Shown here one piece after another: positions 16,574 to 25,014 of a stretch of DNA of 64,000 bases (positions within the stretch are counted from its first letter, which is position 1; each line of letters begins with the position of its first letter). Both the position numbers and the translations under genes were made by a program. Under the pieces are notes generated by a model. That model ran no database searches. It saw only the letters and a program-made list of their open reading frames with translations, and was not told where the DNA came from. The stretch is from contig JBCCHV010000007.1 in NCBI GenBank assembly GCA_039028635.1, forward strand, positions 62,001 through 126,000, in the 5' to 3' direction. The stretch is from Acidobacteriota bacterium (lineage in GTDB: Bacteria; Acidobacteriota; Thermoanaerobaculia; Multivoradales; JBCCEF01).

Positions 16574-17206
16574 CTAGAGCTTGAAACGCACGCCGACGTA
16601 GATCTTCGTCTGGCGCTCGTTGCGATCGCCCTCCAGCAGGTCGATGCGACCGGTGCCGAAGAGGGCGGCGTTCTCGCTGATGTTGACGTCGACGCCGACC
16701 TGCAGGTTGCCACCGATGGCCTCGTCGCTGTCGTCGATGTCGACGGTGCCGTCATCGACCTCGGCATCGAGGAAATGGACCCCGAAACCGACTCCCAGGA
16801 AGTAGTCGGCGCTGCGCGTCGGCACGACGCCGATCAGGTTGACGCCGACCAGCAGATCGGACTCGTCGACGCCGTCGTCGGAGCTCGACCAGTAGGAGAT
16901 CTCGGGCTCGAGGTAGCCGCGGATGCCGGTATCCGCCGGCGGCCGGCCGCGATAGCTGTCGCCATCCCAGACGGGCTCGTCGTACTGCCGACCGATGCGG
17001 AAGCGCAGGGCGGCCGAGTAGTAGATCTCGGCGGAATCGATGTCATCGGGGTCGGCGAGGCCGAGGCCCAGCCCGAGCTGCAGATCCCGTCCCTCTTTCT
17101 GATACCCGTCGCCGTGGGAATCATCCGCCAGGGCGGCGCCGCCGAAGCTCACGGCCAGCGTCAGCGCGATGACGAGTGGTGCGAAGTAACGCTGCTTTGC
17201 GAACAT
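16574..17206 (-). CDS. Predicted outer-membrane beta-barrel protein
   Basis: The start is ATG 17206 with GGAGGAAAA upstream; the open frame extends further but without coding character. A signal peptide (hydrophobic 8-26) ends at GAALA-DD. The mature part alternates acidic loops and amphipathic strands (LQLGLGLGLA, ALRFRIG, YFLGVGFGVHFL, LQVGVDVNI) and ends in KIYVGVRFKL, like the terminal strand of a small OMP beta-barrel. At 210 residues an 8-stranded barrel is plausible. The exact family is not clear. Confidence 0.7.
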   Translation of the reverse strand: MFAKQRYFAPLVIALTLAVSFGGAALADDSHGDGYQKEGRDLQLGLGLGLADPDDIDSAEIYYSAALRFRIGRQYDEPVWDGDSYRGRPPADTGIRGYLEPEISYWSSSDDGVDESDLLVGVNLIGVVPTRSADYFLGVGFGVHFLDAEVDDGTVDIDDSDEAIGGNLQVGVDVNISENAALFGTGRIDLLEGDRNERQTKIYVGVRFKL

Positions 17207-17675
17207 TGCGGTTTTCCTCCTCAAGGTACTGCTCGACGAACGACGCTTCCGGGGACGGCCGAGGCCGTGACCCGCAGATCCGCGGAAGCGCTCGATTTCA
17301 ATTCTCCTGGACTGGCGACGACGATTACGACTCTGCGCTGATTCAAAGACATTAATCGACCGCCGCGGTTGTCCGAACCGGTGTCGGCGCTGCGCATTGA
17401 AATTCAGCAATCATGGAGAGCTACGCCGAGAGGATAGCGTAGGGCGACCGCTCGAAGCAAGGTGAAGAAGTTCTTCCGGGAGAGGGATAAACTAGCGTCA
17501 AACCTGGATCTCGGGAACTTGACCGGCGCTCGCTGCGAGGTCGGTTGTGGGTAGATCTTCCGGTATTCTCTCCAGCTATCGGGGGAACCTCGGGAGTGGT
17601 TCTCGAGCTCTTCGGATCGCACCTCTGCGGGCGGGCTCCTCGGCCCGACGTTTTTCAACGGAGGGAGGGTCATCG
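17207..17675. other. 469-bp divergent intergenic region
   Basis: This gap separates the minus-strand barrel protein from plus-strand glutamate dehydrogenase and must hold both promoters, but I find no convincing -35/-10 pair. It contains a perfect odd palindrome GAAGAA-G-TTCTTC (17464-17476) that could be an operator, a small CTACGC/GCGTAG stem (about 17413-17434) and GGAACTTGACC (17512-17522), which resembles an ECF -35 box but lacks a well-spaced -10. No coding sequence is supported. Confidence 0.5.
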
Positions 17676-19091
17676 ATGACGAGCGGTCGCGCCTTTCTCG
17701 AGCAGGTCAACCGGGTCTTCGATCGGGCTGCTGCCCTCACCGACCATCCGGCCGGTTTGTTGGCCCAGATCAAGATCTGTAATCGCACCTACAGCATGGA
17801 GTTCCCGCTCAAGCGGGACGACGGCTCGATCGAGGTGGTCCGAGCCTGGCGAGCCGAGCACAGCCACCACAAGCTGCCGGTCAAAGGCGGCATTCGCTAT
17901 GCCCCCAACGTCGACGAGGAGGAGGTCCAGGCGCTGGCCGCTCTTATGACCTACAAGTGTGCCGTCGTCAACGTGCCCTTCGGGGGCGCCAAGGGTGGCG
18001 TCCGCATCGAGCGCGGGCGGTTCTCCGACGAGGAGATCGAGCGCGTCACCCGGCGCTACACCTTCGAGCTCTACAGCAAGGGGTTCATCGGGCCCGGCGT
18101 CGATGTGCCGGCGCCGGACTACGGTACCGGCGGCACCGAGATGTCCTGGATTCTCGACACCTTCAGCTCGCTGACCACGGAGCCCCTCGATGCTCTCGCC
18201 TGCGTCACCGGCAAGCCGGTGGGGCAGGGCGGCATCCGCGGCCGCTCGGAGGCCACCGGCCGAGGCGTCTTCTTCGGCATTCGGGAAGCCTGCGAGAACG
18301 CCCCCGATATGGCGGCCCTCGGGCTGGCGACGGGCCTCGAAGGCAAGCGGGTGGTGGTGCAAGGGCTCGGCAACGTCGGCTCCCATGCGGCGCGCTTTCT
18401 GCAGCAGGGCGGCGCTCGGTTGGTGGGTCTCGCCGAGTACGAGGGCGCCATCCACTGTGAGGCCGGTCTCGATGTCGACGACGTGATCGAGCATCGCCAG
18501 GCCACCGGCTCGATCCTCGGTTTTCCCGGGGCCCGCGACCTGCCGCAGTCCCTCGACGCCCTCGAGCTCGACTGCGACATCCTGGTGCCGGCGGCCCTCG
18601 AGGGACAGATCACCCGCGACAACGCGCCGCGGGTGCAGGCCCGGGTGATCGCCGAGGCCGCCAACGGACCACTGACCGCCGCCGCCGACGACCTGCTGCG
18701 GGAGCGCGGCGTGCTGGTGCTACCGGATGTCTACCTCAATGCCGGCGGCGTGACGGTGTCCTACTTCGAGTGGCTGCGCAATCTCTCGCACGTGCGCTTC
18801 GGGCGCCTCAACCGGCGCTTCGAGCAGGCCGCCAACGCCCGCATCCTGTCGGCCGTCGAAGAGCTCACCGGCAAGGCCTTCGACCAGTCGATCTATGCCC
18901 AGGTGGCCCATGGTGCCTCGGAAGCGGACATCGTCGATTCCGGTCTCGAGGAGACCATGATCGAAGCCTATGGTGAGATTCGCGAAGTGCGCGAGCGCTG
19001 CGGCGCCAAGGCCGACCTGCGGACGGCCGCTTTCGTCAGCGCCATCGACAAGGTGGCGGTGGCCTACAACGCGATGGGGATCTTTCCGTGA
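17676..19091 (+). CDS. Glu/Leu/Phe/Val dehydrogenase family, probable glutamate dehydrogenase
   Basis: The 471-residue protein has the family's catalytic region: KGGIRY (K70), YKCAVVNVPFGGAKGG (K94, K106) and the aspartate block FIGPGVDVPAPDYGTGG. The C-terminal half has a Rossmann motif (VQGLGNVG) for NAD(P). It interconverts glutamate and 2-oxoglutarate plus ammonia. ATG 17676 is preceded by GGAGGGAGG; the frame is open upstream but not coding-like. The next gene overlaps by 4 nt. Confidence 0.93.
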   Translation: MTSGRAFLEQVNRVFDRAAALTDHPAGLLAQIKICNRTYSMEFPLKRDDGSIEVVRAWRAEHSHHKLPVKGGIRYAPNVDEEEVQALAALMTYKCAVVNVPFGGAKGGVRIERGRFSDEEIERVTRRYTFELYSKGFIGPGVDVPAPDYGTGGTEMSWILDTFSSLTTEPLDALACVTGKPVGQGGIRGRSEATGRGVFFGIREACENAPDMAALGLATGLEGKRVVVQGLGNVGSHAARFLQQGGARLVGLAEYEGAIHCEAGLDVDDVIEHRQATGSILGFPGARDLPQSLDALELDCDILVPAALEGQITRDNAPRVQARVIAEAANGPLTAAADDLLRERGVLVLPDVYLNAGGVTVSYFEWLRNLSHVRFGRLNRRFEQAANARILSAVEELTGKAFDQSIYAQVAHGASEADIVDSGLEETMIEAYGEIREVRERCGAKADLRTAAFVSAIDKVAVAYNAMGIFP

Positions 19092-20284
19092 ATCGGCGGC
19101 TCGCCCTCGCCCCAGGACGGGCCGGGGGCTGGAGCCGGCGCCATCGGCGGGAATTGCTGGTGCTGCGAGGGCTGGTTTGTCTTCTGCTGCTGCTCTCCTG
19201 GGCTTGCGGCGGGACCTTGCCGATGGTCGAGCGCCCGAGCGATCCGGCGACGACCCAGCCGCCGGCTCCTTTCGAGTTCCTGGGTTTCGCCGAGATCGCG
19301 ACCGGCACACGCTACGGCGACACCGAGATCGGGGGCCTCTCGGCGCTGGTCTACCTCCCCGAGGAGGGCATCTACCTCGCCCTCTCGGACGACCGCAGCG
19401 AGTACGCCCCGGCACGCTTCTACAGCCTGGCGATCGATCTCTCGGACGGCCGCCTGGACGCTGGGGACGTCGAGGTCAACGGCGTCACCACGCTGCGCTC
19501 GGATGGCCAGCCATTTCCTCGCGACAGCATCGATCCGGAGGGGCTGGCTTGGGTTCCGGGACGCGGTCTCTACGTCTCGTCGGAAGGCGACACGCGGGCC
19601 GGCGTCGCCCCCTTCGTGCGGCTCTTCTCGCGTGCCGGCGAGGAGCAGGAAGCGCTGCCGGTGCCGACCAAGTTCCTACCCGATGGGACCGGTGAGCGGG
19701 GGATACGCTTCAACCTCGGTTTCGAGGCTTTGACCTATCAGGCGGAGACGGACTGGCTGTGGGTCGGCACCGAGAACGCCTTGGTGCAGGACGGCCCGGC
19801 AGCGGATGTCGGTCGGCCGAGCCGGGTGCGCCTGCTGGGCTACGACCTCGCCGCCGGCGGGGATCCCGTCGAGCACGCCTATCGCACTGAGCCGGTGGTC
19901 GCTGCGGCGGTTCCCGCGGATGCCCTGCGCACCGCCGGCTTGGTCGAGCTGGTGGCCCTCGAAGGGCATCGCTTCCTGGCCCTCGAGCGCTCCTTTTCGG
20001 TCGGGGTCGGCACGACGGTGCGCTGCTATCTGTTCGATCTCGCCGCTGCCGTCGACGTGCGCGACGACGGCCTCGTCGGCGCGGCGGTGCCGGTGAAGAC
20101 GCTGGTCCTCGATCTGGGGGATTTCGGCGTGCCGATGGATAATCTCGAAGGCATCGCCCTGGGGCCGCCGCTGGCCGATGGGCGAGACCTGATGGTGGTG
20201 ATCTCCGACAACAACTTTTCGGCCGAGCAGCGGACGCTGATCATGGCCTTCGCGCTCGACCGGCGCGTCCTCGAGGAGTGGTGA
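19088..20284 (+). CDS. Phytase-like esterase domain protein, probable lipoprotein
   Basis: The start is a GTG inside GTGA, overlapping the GDH stop. A basic N-terminus, a hydrophobic run (VLRGLVCLLLLLSWA) and a cysteine right after it (WACGG, near residue 39) suggest a lipid-anchored exported protein, though the lipobox is imperfect. The body (about 55-390) matches the phytase-like beta-propeller family (PF13449): GGLSALVY, LALSDDRSEYAPARFY, DPEGLAW, NLGFEALTY and DNLEGIALG. Substrate is unknown; members have been called esterase-like or phytase-like. Confidence 0.78.
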   Translation: MNRRLALAPGRAGGWSRRHRRELLVLRGLVCLLLLLSWACGGTLPMVERPSDPATTQPPAPFEFLGFAEIATGTRYGDTEIGGLSALVYLPEEGIYLALSDDRSEYAPARFYSLAIDLSDGRLDAGDVEVNGVTTLRSDGQPFPRDSIDPEGLAWVPGRGLYVSSEGDTRAGVAPFVRLFSRAGEEQEALPVPTKFLPDGTGERGIRFNLGFEALTYQAETDWLWVGTENALVQDGPAADVGRPSRVRLLGYDLAAGGDPVEHAYRTEPVVAAAVPADALRTAGLVELVALEGHRFLALERSFSVGVGTTVRCYLFDLAAAVDVRDDGLVGAAVPVKTLVLDLGDFGVPMDNLEGIALGPPLADGRDLMVVISDNNFSAEQRTLIMAFALDRRVLEEW

Positions 20285-22707
20285 TGAGCTTGCAGGCGGA
20301 CATCTACGAAAAGCTGGGAGCGTTCTACCTCGGCCGGCCCTACGACCTGAAGACCGGCGAGGGACAGGACGAAGCGCTGCTCTACGACTCGAAGGATCTC
20401 TTGACCCACGCCGTCTGTGTCGGCATGACCGGCAGCGGCAAGACCGGTCTGTGCGTCTGTCTGCTCGAAGAGGCGGCGATGGATGGTGTGCCGGCCTTGA
20501 TCATCGACCCCAAGGGCGACTTGGGCAATCTCCTGCTGACCTTTCCGGACCTGTCGCCGGAGGAGTTCCGTCCTTGGGTCGACGAGGATGCCGCCCGGCG
20601 GGCGGGTAAGACGCCGGAGGAGTTCGCGGCGGCCCAGGCGGAGCTGTGGCGCAACGGGCTCGGCCAGTGGGGGCAGACCGGTGAGCGCATTCGGCGGCTG
20701 CGCGAGAAGGCCGACTTCGCCATCTACACGCCGGGGAGTGATGCCGGGCGTCCAGTGTCGGTCCTTTCCTCCTTTTCTGCACCGCCGCCGGAGCTGGTGG
20801 CGGAGGCCGATTTGCTGCGCGAACGGGTCGCGGTGACGGTTCAAGGGCTCCTCGGGCTGATCGGAATCGATGCCGATCCGGTGCAGAGCCGCGAGCACAT
20901 CCTGCTCGCCAATCTCTTCGAGCGGGCCTGGCGCAGCGGCCTCGACCTCGATCTCGGTCAGCTCATCCATCAGGTGCAGAACCCGCCGATGCAGAAGGTC
21001 GGCGTGCTGCCGATCGACTCCTTCTTCCCGCAGAAGGATCGCTTCGGCCTCGCCATGGCGCTCAACAACCTGCTCGCCTCGCCGGGTTTCTCGACCTGGA
21101 TGTCGGGCGAGCCCCTGGACGTCGACCGTCTGCTCTACAACCCCGAGGGCAAGCCGCGGGTGGCGATCTTCTCGATCGCCCATCTCGGCGACGCGGAGCG
21201 CATGTTCTTCGTCACCCTGCTGCTCAACCAGACCCTCGGCTGGATGCGCAGCCGGCCGGGGACCTCGAGCCTGCGCGCCCTGCTCTACATGGACGAGGTC
21301 TTCGGCTACCTGCCGCCGGTGGCCAATCCGCCCTCGAAGCAGCCGCTCCTCACCATGCTCAAACAGGCCCGCGCCTTCGGCCTCGGGTTGGTGCTGGCGA
21401 CCCAGAACCCGGTCGACCTCGATTACAAGGCCCTGTCGAACATCGGCACCTGGTTTCTCGGCCGCCTGCAGACGGAGCGCGACAAGGCACGAGTGCTCGA
21501 TGGCCTCGAAGGAGCGGCGGCGAGCGCGGCGGGCTTCGATCGCCAGGCGATGGAGGAGATTCTGGCGGGCCTCGGCAAGCGCGTCTTTCTGCTCCACAAC
21601 GTCCACGAGGACGGCCCCGAGATCTTCCAGACGCGCTGGGCGATGTCCTACTTGAGGGGGCCGCTGACGCGCTCCCAGATCGATCGCCTGACGCCCGAGG
21701 AGGCACCTCCGGCGACGGCCCCGGCGGCTGCGGTGACCGCGGCGCCGGCACCGGAAGCGATTCCAGCACCCGCCCCCCCGGCCACCGCGCCGCCACCGCG
21801 GCCGGTTCTGCCGGCGGCGATCGAGCAGCGTTTTCTCGCCCTGCGGGGCCGACCGGGCTCGGACCTCACCTACCAGCCGGCCCTCCTCGGCCTCGGCCGG
21901 GTGCACTTCGTCGATAGCCGCAAGGAGGTCGACGAGAGCGAGGAGGTGGCGCTGCTCGCCGAGCTGCCGGCGGACGTGGCCGCCGTCGACTGGTACGAGG
22001 CGCGGCAGACGGAGCTGCGCCTCGAAGATCTCGAGGATGAACCGGCAATCCCGACGGCGGCCTTCGCCGAGCTGTCCGCCGCCGCCGGCTCGCAGCGCAG
22101 CTACACCTCTTGGAAGAGAGCCTTCTCCGATGCCCTCTATCGCGAGCGCCGCCTCACCCTGCATCGCTGCCCGAGCCTGAAGATGGTGTCGGCGGCGGGC
22201 GAGAGCGAACGCGACTTCCGCATTCGGCTGGGAGATCAGGCGCGCGAGGCGCGAGACCAGGCGGTCGACAAGCTGCGCGACAAGGCCGAAAAGAAGCTCG
22301 ACACCCTCGCCGAGCGCAAGCGCAAGGCAGAGCAGGCGGTCGAGCGCGAGCGCGATCAGGCCCGCGATGCCAAGCTGCAGACCGCGGTGGCCCTGGGGAG
22401 CAGCCTGCTGGGGGCGCTCTTCGGCGGCCGCAAGCGCAGCCTGAGCACCGCCGTTCGCGGCGTCGGCCGGAGCTACAAGCAAGGCCAGGATGTCGGACGG
22501 GCGCAGGAGAACGTGGCGTCCTACGAACGCCAGATGGCGGAGCTCCAGGCCGATCTCGAGGCCGAGATCGACGCCCTCAAGGAGCGCTACGATCCCCAGC
22601 TCCTAGAGCTCGACACGGTCGAGGTCAAGCCGCGGCGCACCGACATCGAGGTGCGCCTGGTGGCCCTCGCCTGGGTGCCGACGGTCGCGGGCCAACCGGC
22701 CTGGTAG
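20284..22707 (+). CDS. HerA-like/DUF87 AAA ATPase with C-terminal coiled coil
   Basis: Walker A is GMTGSGKT (47-54) and Walker B is LLYMDEVFGY (near 337). LIIDPKGDLGNLL near residue 78 is typical of the HerA/FtsK-like branch. Residues about 465-510 form an Ala/Pro-rich linker, and about 630-770 is mostly charged coiled coil with a basic GGRKRSLS patch. The length of 807 residues is longer than HerA itself. It probably translocates DNA or another polymer, but no direct role is known for this architecture. It overlaps the preceding gene by 1 nt (TGATG). Confidence 0.8.
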   Translation: MSLQADIYEKLGAFYLGRPYDLKTGEGQDEALLYDSKDLLTHAVCVGMTGSGKTGLCVCLLEEAAMDGVPALIIDPKGDLGNLLLTFPDLSPEEFRPWVDEDAARRAGKTPEEFAAAQAELWRNGLGQWGQTGERIRRLREKADFAIYTPGSDAGRPVSVLSSFSAPPPELVAEADLLRERVAVTVQGLLGLIGIDADPVQSREHILLANLFERAWRSGLDLDLGQLIHQVQNPPMQKVGVLPIDSFFPQKDRFGLAMALNNLLASPGFSTWMSGEPLDVDRLLYNPEGKPRVAIFSIAHLGDAERMFFVTLLLNQTLGWMRSRPGTSSLRALLYMDEVFGYLPPVANPPSKQPLLTMLKQARAFGLGLVLATQNPVDLDYKALSNIGTWFLGRLQTERDKARVLDGLEGAAASAAGFDRQAMEEILAGLGKRVFLLHNVHEDGPEIFQTRWAMSYLRGPLTRSQIDRLTPEEAPPATAPAAAVTAAPAPEAIPAPAPPATAPPPRPVLPAAIEQRFLALRGRPGSDLTYQPALLGLGRVHFVDSRKEVDESEEVALLAELPADVAAVDWYEARQTELRLEDLEDEPAIPTAAFAELSAAAGSQRSYTSWKRAFSDALYRERRLTLHRCPSLKMVSAAGESERDFRIRLGDQAREARDQAVDKLRDKAEKKLDTLAERKRKAEQAVERERDQARDAKLQTAVALGSSLLGALFGGRKRSLSTAVRGVGRSYKQGQDVGRAQENVASYERQMAELQADLEAEIDALKERYDPQLLELDTVEVKPRRTDIEVRLVALAWVPTVAGQPAW

Positions 22708-22756
22708 CTTTTTCTTCTCGCTGGGGGCGGCTCCGCCAGGCCACGGTCCCAAAAGA

Positions 22757-22785
22757 AAACGCCGGAGCGTTGCGCTCCGGCGTTT
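22757..22785. terminator. Bidirectional terminator between convergent genes
   Basis: A perfect 13-bp stem AAACGCCGGAGCG / CGCTCCGGCGTTT has a 3-nt loop. AAAAGAAAA on the left gives a U tract for minus-strand transcripts and TTTCTC on the right serves plus-strand ones. It separates the ATPase from the P-domain protein. Confidence 0.9.
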
Positions 22786-22824
22786 CTCGTGACTTCGGTT
22801 CGGCCTGCGAACCTTGGCAGTGGG

Positions 22825-24519
22825 TTAGACGCTGCGCCGGCGCAGGAGGGTCATGGCGCCGAGGGCCAGAAGGCCGATCAAAACCACCAACCCGATTCCA
22901 CCGAGGGTCGGAATCTCGAGCACGCTACCAATGCCGACGGTGGCGCTCGAGTCGTTGTTGGCGGTCACCGGGTCGCCGTCGAGGGCGGTCGCCGTGGCCG
23001 AGTTGAGGACATCGCCCGGCGGGCACCCGGAGGCGTCAACGGTGATGTTGCAGGTCGCCGAGGCTCCATTGGCCAGCGGTCCGACGTTCCAGGTCCAGGG
23101 CGGCACATTGAGGGCACCGCAGTCGTCGCTGACGTAGGTGGTGCAGGCATCGAGCATGTCCGTCACCACCACGTCGGTGGCGTCATCGGGACCGTTGTTG
23201 GTGACTTCGAGGGTCCAGATGATGTCGCTGCCGACGGCGGCGCCGGTCTTCACCAGGCTCAGGTCTGCCTCGGGAATGGTGCAGGAGCAGGTGGTGAAGT
23301 CGATGCCCCAGCTGTTCAAGGTGCCCGAGTCGCCGCCGGCATCGTCCATCACGTCGAGGGTCCAGGTGCCATTGGGATCCTCGCCGATCAGGTTGCTGAA
23401 GGCTTCCTCCGGAGCCAGCGCCGTCGCTGCAACCCCGTCGGTGTAGGAGAAGTCGTCGGCGCTGCCCGGAGGTGCCACCGAGCCAGCGCCGTCACCCCAG
23501 GTGGTGCCGGCGAAGACATCGTCGTTGCCGCCGCCGTTGTCCGTCGAGATGGTGAGGACCGTGCCCGCCGGCGAGGTCAAGAACATCTCGATGTCGGAGG
23601 CGAAGGTGTGAGTGATGTCGGTGTTGAGATTGAGGCCACAGATTGCGTTGATGGCGCCGGAGATGACGATCGTGTCGGAAACCGGGGTGACGTCGTCGAA
23701 AGGCGTCCCCGGGCTGTTCGAACCGGAGGCCACGGGATCGAAGATCGGCGGACCCGGCAGAGTGGTGATCGCCAGGGACCAGCTATTGACGGTTCCGGAG
23801 TCACCGCCGGCATCGTCCATGACGTCGAGGGTCCAAGTACCGTTCGGATCTTCGCCGAGCAAGGCTCCCAGGGGCTCTTCCGGGGCCACCGTCGTTGCGG
23901 CGACTCCATCGGTGTAGGTCGTGTCGTCGACCGGCCCTGGCGGGTTGGCGATGCCGGCCTGATCATCGAACAGGGTGCCAGCGAAGATGTCGTCATTGCC
24001 GCCGCCGTTGTCGGTCGACAGAGTGACGATGGTTCCCGCCGGCGAGGTCAGAAAGAACTCGAGATCGCCGGCGAAGGTGTGGGTGATGTCGATGGTGACG
24101 TCGACGTCGATAATGAACAGACCGGCGCCGGCGATGGCGATGGTGTCCATGACCGGCGTCACATCGTCGACCGGGGCGCCGGGCGAGCTGCTGCCGGTGC
24201 CGGGGGCGGCGGTGACGCAGGCCGGCGGCAGGGTCGGCACAACGTTCTGAGTCCCCGGTCCGATGCGGGCGTCGAGCACGCTGCCGGGATCATCGCCGCC
24301 GAGGGCGTCGCTCAGGCGAGCGTAGCGATCGAGTAGCTGGCGGGCGCGCGCCGCCTCGGCGGGATTGCCCTTGATGGTGGCGAGCTCGTCCGAGATGGTG
24401 ATCATCTCGGCATGCATGTCTTCTTTGGCACCGGCGACGGCCGGCAGGGCGCTGGCGATCATCAGGACGGCGACCACGCCGATGACGATCCAGCCCGGTT
24501 GGCTCTGGTTGAGCTTCAT
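22825..24519 (-). CDS. Secreted protein: two P-domain repeats, DUF11-like domain and IPTL-CTERM-like sorting tail
   Basis: The 564-residue protein starts with a signal segment (IVIGVVAVLMIASALPAVAGA). Two homologous beta domains of the proprotein-convertase P type follow (about 95-240 and 255-400), each with TDITHTFA-like, LTSPAGT, DNGGGNDD and GEDPNGTWTLDVMDDAGGDS motifs. Next comes a DUF11-like beta-sandwich (about 405-525, VTNNGPDDATDVVVTD). The end is IPTLGGIG, a hydrophobic helix and RRR, as in the IPTL-CTERM protein-sorting signal. It is most likely an exported, cell-surface protein. No protease domain is present, unusual for P domains, which often accompany one. GGAGGG precedes the ATG. 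Confidence 0.82.
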   Translation of the reverse strand: MKLNQSQPGWIVIGVVAVLMIASALPAVAGAKEDMHAEMITISDELATIKGNPAEAARARQLLDRYARLSDALGGDDPGSVLDARIGPGTQNVVPTLPPACVTAAPGTGSSSPGAPVDDVTPVMDTIAIAGAGLFIIDVDVTIDITHTFAGDLEFFLTSPAGTIVTLSTDNGGGNDDIFAGTLFDDQAGIANPPGPVDDTTYTDGVAATTVAPEEPLGALLGEDPNGTWTLDVMDDAGGDSGTVNSWSLAITTLPGPPIFDPVASGSNSPGTPFDDVTPVSDTIVISGAINAICGLNLNTDITHTFASDIEMFLTSPAGTVLTISTDNGGGNDDVFAGTTWGDGAGSVAPPGSADDFSYTDGVAATALAPEEAFSNLIGEDPNGTWTLDVMDDAGGDSGTLNSWGIDFTTCSCTIPEADLSLVKTGAAVGSDIIWTLEVTNNGPDDATDVVVTDMLDACTTYVSDDCGALNVPPWTWNVGPLANGASATCNITVDASGCPPGDVLNSATATALDGDPVTANNDSSATVGIGSVLEIPTLGGIGLVVLIGLLALGAMTLLRRRSV

Positions 24520-24657
24520 CTACAACCCTCCTCTTGGATACCGATGGACTCGGTGTTTTCGATCAGCCCCTGGACGGGAGCTCGCCGCTCCCGATCGACA
24601 CACTGGAGCCCCTCCGGGAGGAGGTAGGCCCGCACTAAAACTCTTGTAACGAGCGCA

Positions 24658-24686
24658 ATCCTATGGACTTGAGGGAAAACGGTCAA
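24658..24686 (-). promoter_or_regulatory. Sigma-70 promoter for the secreted P-domain protein
   Basis: On the minus strand TTGACC (24681-24686) and TAGGAT (24658-24663) are 17 nt apart. The leader to the ATG would be about 130 nt and contains a CCTCC/GGAGG hairpin near 24611-24624. Confidence 0.55.
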
Positions 24687-24795
24687 ATGTCGACAGCCCA
24701 TGGGAGGGGCCGTCTGGGCGAGCGCGCGGGCCGTTTGGCTCGCAGCACTACTTTGCGCCTGGAGGGTTGGCTCGACGGTACTACCGCCTCGCGCC

Positions 24796-25014
24796 TAGCA
24801 GGCTGCTGAGAAAGTCGTCGGCAGCCTGCGACCGGGCCCGAGAGGGCTGGGCGCCCCCGGCCCGGCGGCGAAGCCGTGAGACGGGGCCGCCCTGGACGGG
24901 GTGAGCCCCTACGCGGGCCGCCGACAATCGAACTTTTTCGGGCCGGGCGCCCCGGGAGCAAACAGCTAGCAGCGTTGGGAAAGTCGCGAAGCGGACTTTT
25001 TCAGCAGCCTGCTA
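24796..25014. mobile_element. 219-bp non-coding MITE-like element with terminal inverted repeats
   Basis: The left end TAGCAGGCTGCTGAGAAAGTC (24796-24816) is matched by the right end read inward as TAGCAGGCTGCTGAAAAAGTC, one mismatch in 21. Internal arms GGGCGCCCCCGGCCCG (24849-24864) and CGGGCCGGGCGCCCC (24939-24953) also pair, so the element folds into a long hairpin. It encodes no protein. The ends are bordered by TA, so a TA target duplication is possible but cannot be told from the repeat itself. Its right end overlaps the last codon position of manC. Just left (about 24735-24795) lie two degenerate copies of a TTGGCTCG...GCGCCT unit. Confidence 0.75.

Noticed and set aside
17512-17540. 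Second GGAACTT-type ECF promoter upstream of glutamate dehydrogenase
   Set aside because: The -35-like box is there, but the nearest GTC element is 19 nt away instead of 16 and does not match the sigma-gene promoter well.
20026-22482. 818-codon open frame on the minus strand opposite the HerA-like ATPase
   Set aside because: Antisense shadow; the plus-strand frame has clear Walker motifs and a start coupled to the gene before it.
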